Shown piece by piece: positions 56,725-64,000 of a stretch of 64,000 bases of DNA. Position numbers and translations under genes: made by a program. The notes beneath the pieces are model-generated. The model searched no databases. It was not told the DNA's origin and worked only from the letters and a program-made list of their open reading frames with translations. Position 1 is the first letter of the stretch. Every line of letters begins with the position of its first letter. The DNA comes from Sphaerosporella brunnea. Lineage: Eukaryota > Ascomycota > Pezizomycetes > Pezizales > Pyronemataceae. The stretch lies in assembly GCA_008704415.1 (NCBI GenBank), contig VXIS01000060.1, forward strand, positions 1 through 64,000. The letters are read 5' to 3'.

Positions 56725-59700
56725 ATGCCTCTACTCAATCCATACCTCCGTGCTTTCTTCCGCTCCGCCCTCCCCGCACAATGTACGCCAGTCGAAGACT
56801 ATGTAAGCCTTGCCCGCTGCTGCCGTCGCCGGCAGTGTGCTCGATCTCCCCCGAGTCGCGGAAAGGGAGCCACAGATTGTCTGACGGGGTTTCCGGGAGT
56901 ATAGATACTTCTAGTTCCAACTACAGAGATTTTGACGAATACGCGCGATCGCGAGACCGGTGTTCTGTATGCTGACCTTGTCGGCGCTGACGAGTTCCTG
57001 GGAAGCCATGTACTACGGGTTCCCAACAGCGCGGCCGGCGCGCAGAATGTGAGCGGAAGGGAGACTCGGGGAAAGCCAAGGCAATTTACAACGGTAAACG
57101 GGAGGACGGTGGTGGTGAAAGATACCTGGGTGTATTCAAACAAAGGTGCTTCGCCGTCATCGGCACTTATCTATCCCGTGCGCATCCCAAGTTCTAGTTG
57201 CGCTGATGACGAGATGCGATGCAGGCTTCCGGAACCTGAACCAAGCGCAACTCCTCAACGATACTTTGTACTATCCAGACGCCAGCGAACCGCAACAATG
57301 GCTCATCTACATGATCTCGAAACCGCTCATCGGGTCGCTCGAATATGTTCCCACTATACCACCTTATTTGCGCGATAGAACCAAGCCGGACCGTGCGCCG
57401 AGCACTGCCGGTTCCTCCCACGGCAAAGTACCTCAGCGGAAAGAGGTCCATTCGTTCAACGAGCTCCTGATGATGTTCCCTATGATTGCGCGCCAGATGC
57501 AACCCGGCCTTCAGAAGGTATTCCAAGGGTTTGAGGAGTCGTTCGAAAAGTACAAGCCGCTCCCACTCCCCCCACCTTCACCCGTATCCACCAAATCGGG
57601 AATATCCACGAGATCGTCAGTGCGCTCTACCGTGAATGGTGATATCTACAGACAGGCTGCGGATGAAAGCGAGATTCGTAGATTTCTCGAATCGGCAATT
57701 AGCGCTGCTGTCGACCTTTTCCAGCGAGTAGACCAGTCGCAGCTGGACTTATTGGCTTCCACAACCGATCTCACGGGTCCCGCGGTCGACCGTTTGATTG
57801 AGAGATACGTTGCAGAGCAGCTTCACGAGACGACGTTATTCCCAAGACTATGTGCTACCCAAGCCCTTCAGGATGAAGAGCTTGAACACAAGATTATGGA
57901 AATGGAAAATGTAGACCTTACGCAGGTCGGGATCCCGGCCATCGAACAGCAAGAACCGAAGAGCTTAGCAAATCGCATAACTCGCGGAATCCTCTCGTTT
58001 GAAAAGATTGGGAGCGCAAAATCGCCGCAGGCGATGGTGGAGCATCTCCTTGACACAGCCAGAACGTTGACCAAAACGGACGACGGCGATGCAGTGGTTC
58101 AAGTTACTGGCGAAGCTGAAAAATCCAATGTCACTGTGGTGACTATGAACGCAGACATGCTTGTTTCGCTGCTGTTGATTGTGGTAATTCGGGCTAAGGT
58201 GTCAAATCTCCATGCCTGTCTGAGCTACATGCGCAACTTCGTCTTTGTGGAGGACGTTGAGCAAGGTGAGATTGGATATATTCTCAGTACTTTAGAGGCG
58301 GTATTATTCCACATTGCTCAGGATCATACCCTGAGCGCCGCGAGCCAAGCGAACGAGAAGCTATGGCGCAGTATCAAAAAAGGCAACATCAAGGGAGTGG
58401 CCAAGATCCTAGAACGGGGTAGGAAGGAAACAGAGAACGATGGACCGGTGTCCAGTGAAGAGAGTTCCGAGGAGGAAGAGGAGAGCCTAGTATCCGGGTT
58501 AGGACTAGCCTTGAACGATATAGAGGACGACAATTCCTCTTCCTTGGGTCACCAACCTACTGTCAATGGGGCTTCACCGACTTCCGAGGAAACACCTCAT
58601 GTCAAGGGCCAGGAAAACGGCGTTTCAAAGCGCCCTGAATCTGGACCGGCTTCCAGGAGGCATTCTGCCGGGTCTGTAAATGGAATGGTACACATATCAG
58701 ACGATGAACCAGTAAAAATCCCCAGAGATGACACACTTGAAGAGGAAGAGGATCCGGAAACAGATTCAAGTAAAGAGGATAGTGGGGCACCTATTGGCAA
58801 TGGAAATTCTCTAGAGAAAGAAGGACCACCTCTTTCTGAGCATGTTTATGACGAGTTCACATCGCCAGCAACCGGTGTATCCAACGTCAGGATCGAGGAA
58901 CTTCGGGCAGATGGCAATGACGACGACTCGATCAGCAACGTACAAGCTCCTACCCCTCCTATTACTCAAAAACTGTTACCAAACCCTCGCATAGCGGTCA
59001 CACGATTTGATTTCCAGGGGCATAAAAATCCACCATCGCTGCAACTCAGGACCCCTCGCAGCCGGAGCACGGGAAGCGTTTCTAGCGTCACAACCATCAG
59101 TGACCTGTCAATATCGTCGATGATATTGTCAAGAACAGGCACTTCTCAGAGCCAACACAGAGACGCTTTTTCCGCAGAGAAGTTATCCAAAACTCGAAAT
59201 CCACAGGGAGAATCACTGCTCATGATGGCAATACAATACAAACAGCCAGAAATGTTGCAATACCTATTGGACTTACCCTTTTTCGATGTGTATTTCATCT
59301 TGGAAGATCGCAACAGCGAAGGGGCCACACTACTGTCGGTTGCCGTTCAAGTGCAGAGCATGGCATGCATTGAAATATTGTTGGGCGAGTTGTCAAGGCT
59401 TTCGGATGAGATACTGCAACGGTACTTAAAGACGGTCGACACATTTGGGAGAACAGTTGCACATTATCTTTTCAGCACCCCCGATCTGATCACCCGGCTA
59501 GGCCGATGGTTGCCGTGGACGAGTAAAGATAAAAACGGCCAGACGCCCTTGTTTGCACTGTGTCGCTCCTATGATCACCATCGATACAAGGAAATGGTTG
59601 GGATGGCGATAAAAGAGGCACAGATAGCACAAGGGGATTGTGCTAAATTGCATTTGGATGAACATGTGGATGCGAAAGGAAATACTTTGCTCCACATAGC

Positions 59701-61169
59701 CGGAGATCCAAGCGTCGTGAGAATGTTGTTGAGATGCGACTCTGATGTGAACGCCGTGAACGACAAAGGTTTCACTCCACTAATGGTAGCAAGCAAGTAT
59801 GGGAGGCTCGAAATGGTGCGAACGTTATTCGGAGATGCGCGGGTAGATATATTAGCCAAAGATCTGCGCGGCATGACTGCTGTGGAACTGGCTAAGGACG
59901 ACGATGTGCGGAACCGAATAGATGGTCTGACCCGAACCTACTACAGTTGGTTTCATCCTTGCTAACGGCTCATAAGATCTCGTACTGTTTCAAAACACCC
60001 CGGGTGAAGACGGGCGGGTGACCGCTGTTGTCCGCTCGTACTTTGTGGAAGATGCCACTGTCCGGCTTATGCTCAAAAGCGGTGCACCTTCCGCTGAAGA
60101 GTCTTCGACAATCACGGTCACCACGTGCCGCCGATCTCTTACCGATTTCCAGTTCCTTGCGAAGTGGTTACAGTTTGAGAACCCAGCGTCATGGCTGCCT
60201 GCATTGCCGGTGTCGCGAAGCCCTTATCAAATCCCTTCAAAGCCTTCTCGTGCCGTGTTGCGAGATATCCAGCTTCGCGTAGACAACTTTCTGCGAACTT
60301 TGTTGATACACCCGACGTTTTCCACTCATGAATTGCTCTGGGAGTTCTTCCTGGTTCCGGAGATGCAGTATGAATCTTTGATTCTCAGGAGCAAGAGGAA
60401 GGCCGAGGCACGCGCCGAAAGAGTGCGGGAAGAATTCACACCGGTGGAGGAGGTAAGAGAAGTGGAGATGTTTGTCTCATTCGCCAAGGATTCTGTCAGA
60501 AGCATCAATTATGCTGTTCGGAGCGTCACAAGGCGAGCCACTGTTGTGCGCTCCACCATAGCTGGTAGTAATTCCATTTCTGGCCTTATGGATAATTTGC
60601 TAACAGGCAGCACAGATCTTCCAGACACATACAAGAGTTTTATCCGCCATCTCAACGGATTCAAGTTTCTTGTGAACTCACCTCACCTTGCCGCACTCAC
60701 CAAGTTCACAGAAGTTCTCGTCCCAAGCGAATCGCATCCTTACACCCTTTTCCTCGAAGACTTGCGAAACATCCAGGCCTCGCTCACTGGCGTAGCAAAC
60801 GCACTTGAACGACCGAGGCAAATCATCAACGAGATGGCTGTTCTGCAGAAACAGGTTGACCGCCAGATCGTGTCGCTCCGTCGGTCAGATCGGTGGCCAC
60901 TTGGATTGCTCGATGACACAAGGGCAAAATATCACCAAGAGGCTGCGCAGAAGGCACAGGCAGTCCACAGACAGCGGCTCGAGCTTGCAAGTGAACTGAG
61001 ACACACTCAGAGCGTTGCTGCACAAGAGCTAGCAGCGTTCCACGAGATGCACGCGAAGCAGGCTCGAAGGGCGATCAGGGAACTGGCGCGGAAGCAGGTC
61101 GTGGTGGAAAAAGAGCGGTTGGAAGGGATGAAGAGGGCGCTGAAGTTGTTGAAACAACCTGTAGTGTAG
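56725..61169 (+). CDS. vrl1: Vrl1-like VPS9/ankyrin/PX endosomal protein
   Basis: Vrl1 is a fungal protein with VPS9 (Rab5-type GEF), ankyrin, PX and BAR-like regions; in yeast it pairs with Vin1 in the VINE sorting-nexin complex. The start MPLLNPYLRAFFRSALPAQC is followed by VPTTEILTNTRDRETG and LYADLVGADEFLGSHVLRVP. A GTGCTT intron joins YSNKG to FRNLNQAQLLNDTLYYPD. The VPS9 part includes TVVTMNADMLVSLLLIVVIR and FVFVEDVEQGEIGYILSTLE. A long acidic disordered linker follows. Ankyrin repeats begin near GESLLMMAIQYKQPEMLQYL and include GNTLLHIAGDPSVVRMLL and KGFTPLMVASKYGRLEMVRT. An intron (59925-59976) joins NRID to DLVLFQNTPGEDGR. The PX-like fold follows (RRSLTDFQFLAKWLQFENP) and a long coiled coil to 61169. 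The exons at 56.8-56.95 kb are not fully resolved. Confidence 0.85.
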
Positions 61170-61188
61170 TCCAGCTCGGGGTTTTGCG

Positions 61189-61219
<31 letters not shown>

Positions 61220-62423
61220 TGGTGTGGTTTTCTTTTTGTTGTCCTCTGCAAGCGTTTGTAGGGGTTTTGGATAGACGGAGTAGGGAATCGTTGGAAATAC
61301 CGGTAGTTAGGGAAACCTTTTTAATTGGGGGTGATGATGGTATGGGATGCTGCTTGTAGATTGTTGTCATTGTACGGTACATTTTTTTTTTTTCTTTTCT
61401 TTTTCCTTCATTTCACTTCGGCACCTTTTGGTTTTGGAAACCGTTGTTATGACTTCTTCTGCTGCTTCGGATGGTGTTTTTGGGCGTCAGCTTTGTGTTC
61501 GTTCCGATTCCTCTTTTGGTGACGATGTGTTCTTGTAAAAACGTTCCGATAGATTTGAGCGGCTTCACTAGCATTCGTGTGGTGTTTGCGGCTGCCTGGA
61601 AATAGCGTTTTGTGTTTCGTTGTAGCCTGCGAATGCCACTGCGCATCATAGTTGCTCACTCTGGTGGCCATCATTAGTTACAGATTCACAGGGAAGTCCT
61701 GGGAACGTGGACAGGAAAAGATCCAAGGTTTCACTTTGCTTGCTTGCAGCTGATGATCGAATTACGTCAATACTCTTTTTCTTTTTGCCCATAAACCAAA
61801 CAAATAAGTATTAACCCTTCAGCTCTCACACAACAAGCATAACACTTACGCAAACCAAGGGGGAAAACGAAAAATGACTTCCAACCTAATCGCAACCGCA
61901 GACGAGTCCACGCCGTCAGTGCCTCCTCCTCTTCTCTAGCTCGGAACGGTTATTTACCAACTTGTGTTGGTTGGTTGGAGAAATACAGCTACGAAAAGGC
62001 AACCGATATCACAGATGACTACCGGCAGACGCAACGGCAGGAACGCTCGGGAGGGCGTTTTCTTTCCGTTAGCTATTATTGTTGTGGAAAATTGTTGTTG
62101 CTGACATAATAGCATGAAGAGTGCGACTTTACGAAGCGAGGCAGCTTGAAGAGCAACTATCCCCTAGCCGAACTTCACTGACTAGCACTCGCTTCACAAT
62201 CCATCACTCCTTATTGAGCCAAGAGAGGAAACGGGGTCAACGCTCCGACAACCACACACATCGCGCTTGGAAACGCCAAGCCGCGACGTGTCGAACCCCG
62301 ATTGGTTAAAAGCTCACATCGCGAACACCGAAAAAACTTCACGCTCGCTCGCCGAGCCAAAACGCCGTGCGCAGAGAAGTAAAGGAGCGCGACGCAACTC
62401 TACCGCTCGCGTACCCTCACGAA
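61170..62423. other. VRL1 3' flank and LINE 5' leader
   Basis: A T25-26 run lies at about 61190-61216 and a T11 run near 61382. From about 62100 the composition changes to that of the LINE ORF1 (A- and C-rich), so the element's 5' leader may start there; I could not find the exact border. No other gene is seen. Confidence 0.45.
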
Positions 62424-64000
62424 ATGGCTGCTGCCACAGACCACACTATGACGGATGTCATAGCGGAGGTCCCTGACAGTCAGGCCACCCCGGATCAGAC
62501 CGCTTCTGATCAAACCCCGCCCCAGACTGGAGGCCCTGAACACGCTCCAACCACAAACGCAAACGACAACAACAACAATGTCCAGATGGAAGAAGCCCAC
62601 GCCATTACGGCTACGCCCCCCACCAACGTTCATATCGCCATTTGCGATGTTGTCAACAATGCCCCGAATTTCGTGAGCAACTCAAGCGAGCCGACCACCA
62701 CCAATGCCACAAACGCGAAACGACAGAGGTCAGATGAGAGTGAAAACCAGCTCAGTCGCAGTCGATGGGAGCACCACATGACAAACGACCTCGAATACAT
62801 TGTCAATGCAAACACGGGAAAATTTCGGTCTATCACTCACATGTTGGCCGCGGATATGAATAAAGAAACTCGCAAGCTTGCGGAAAAGACAGCCCACACA
62901 CTGGACGAGAAATTTGACCGGATGGCCACCGAAGTAAAAATCGCGATGGATATCCACACCACCAACATTACGACAATGCTAGACCCAGGCAAACGCCACG
63001 CGTTAACCGAAGAAAAGTTCAACGAGAAGATCGACAGGGTGATGCACGTGGTAACTACCCTAGTCCAACAAAACACGACTCTCCTACAGAGAATCGAGAA
63101 GCTTGAAGCCGCTATCGCTGGTCAGGCCAACGACCAGAACGCCCTGAACCCGCCGGGGCCCAACCAACAAATGCCGGCATGCAACAAACCACCCACGATC
63201 GGCCTAGGGCCTGCCCCAAATCATATGGAGACACCACTCGACCTCACCGGCATGGGAAAGAACTGGGGAGACGATGATGAAGACATTGAGATGGTGATGC
63301 AAGCATCAGATGAACAACATGCCAAAAAGCTGCGGACCATCGCCAACCTAGCCGCATCCATACATGCATCCCCGCCTGGGGCTGGAACTGATCCCACTGC
63401 GGCCTCAGCCCGTCCAACAGGAAATGGGCAAAAGGAAAAGAAGGGAAAGGGAAAAGGCAAAGCACCGCAAATCCTACAACGACCTACCGACAATGGAAGG
63501 CAAGAAACAATTGGAACGACAAAGAAGCCAGACAGCGCTAGCAAGGAGAGCACCTTTGCAGCAATCCTCAATAAAGGAAACGACACCACGCGTAATGACG
63601 GTTCCTGGACTACGGTTAAGGGAAAGATAACGGTCCCTAAAGACCCTAGGATCAAAGCGTTGGTCCGTTTTGATAGGCCCAGGCCAGAAAACGCACGCCG
63701 CCTCATCCTCAACCGAGACGGCTCCCCGATGCCAAGCATAAACGATTACGGCTTCGCCTTGGCCTTGGTCATTAACCGCGCCATGGGTACGGCCGGTATA
63801 CCGACGTTCTGCCGCATAACGAATGTGGCCATCAACCAGAAAGGCACCGTTACAGCCATGTCGAGTCCATACTCTTCCGCCGCCCAGTTGACGGGCTTCG
63901 AGGACATAGTCAGGAAAGCAGCCAGGAGCATCGATCCCGGCATCATCAGCGTCACCCCAAGCCTAGAGTGGGTATGTATTAAAGTACACAGTGTCTCGGT
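62424..64000 (+). mobile_element. LINE (non-LTR retrotransposon) ORF1, 5' part
   Basis: A single open frame runs from ATG at 62424 to the window edge (525 codons) with no stop. It starts MAAATDHTMTDVIAEVPDSQ and is rich in Asn, Thr, Gln and Pro. A coiled-coil stretch follows (HVVTTLVQQNTTLLQRIEKL), then a basic run (KEKKGKGKGKAPQ). The conserved gag-like region has TFAAILNKGN, SWTTVKGK, RRLILNRDGSPMPS and VNRAMGTAGIPT-type words (here INRAMGTAGIPTFCRITNVA). This layout is that of the nucleic-acid-binding ORF1 of fungal Tad1-like LINEs, normally followed by CCHC knuckles and an endonuclease/reverse-transcriptase ORF2. Those would lie beyond the window. The frame is undamaged, so the copy may be recent. 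A host gene is unlikely but not excluded. Confidence 0.75.

Noticed and set aside
63221..63739. 172-codon antisense frame inside the LINE ORF1
   Set aside because: The plus-strand frame is longer, continuous and has ORF1 features; the antisense frame has none.

Overview
The window is a stretch of nuclear genome from a filamentous ascomycete (Pezizomycotina type). The evidence is intron-rich genes on both strands, with GT-AG introns mostly 45-80 nt long, and protein families of fungal or ascomycete distribution (Gep3, HUL4-type HECT ligase, UPF0643, Cid2/Mix23, BRE4-type FUSC transporter, Vrl1-type VPS9/ankyrin/PX protein). I cannot fix the genus from sequence alone.

Layout. 0.4-13.3 kb is a dense housekeeping block: MON2 (-), BOS1 (+), MMS2 (+), THO3/TEX1 (-), RPP40 (+) and a microbial-type poly(ADP-ribose) glycohydrolase (-). 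13.3-15.6 kb holds a decayed BED-finger transposon fragment and a small foldback. 15.6-29.5 kb carries a BRE4-like membrane transporter (-), a B-type cyclin (+), nucleoporin NUP120 (-) and a serine-rich ascomycete hypothetical protein (-). 29.5-32.4 kb is a transposon graveyard: an internally deleted Tc1/mariner transposase, a 200-bp MITE with 49-bp perfect inverted repeats, and structured GC-rich and A-tailed sequence. 32.4-40.1 kb has the HUL4-type ligase (-) and GEP3 (+). 40.1-47.7 kb is a second mobile-element area: two copies of a 0.49-kb MITE, one nested inside another MITE, and a monocarboxylate-transporter pseudogene broken by a third MITE family. Two intact genes sit inside it, the prenyltransferase alpha subunit RAM2 (+) and an FPG-type DNA glycosylase (-). 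47.7-61.2 kb is again dense: SEC12 (-), CFD1 (-), MIX23/Cid2 (+), UPF0643 (+), adenosylhomocysteinase SAH1 (+) and a Vrl1-like protein (+). The window ends inside ORF1 of a LINE (62.4-64 kb).

Functionally this is ordinary core biology. It includes secretory and endosomal traffic (MON2, BOS1, SEC12, VRL1), DNA repair and ADP-ribose metabolism (MMS2, FPG, PARG), RNA work (THO3, RPP40), cell cycle (cyclin B), nuclear pore, Fe-S assembly, mitochondrial biogenesis (GEP3, MIX23) and methyl-cycle chemistry (SAH1). I see no secondary-metabolite cluster, CRISPR, virus or obvious new system. The most informative novelties are the TA-targeted MITE families, including a nested insertion and an exact TA insertion into a transporter pseudogene, plus some gene-structure oddities (a 9-nt exon, a probable GC-AG intron, an intron holding a T30G18 run). 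Gene models were spliced by eye from reading frame, splice sites and family knowledge, so exon edges are predictions.
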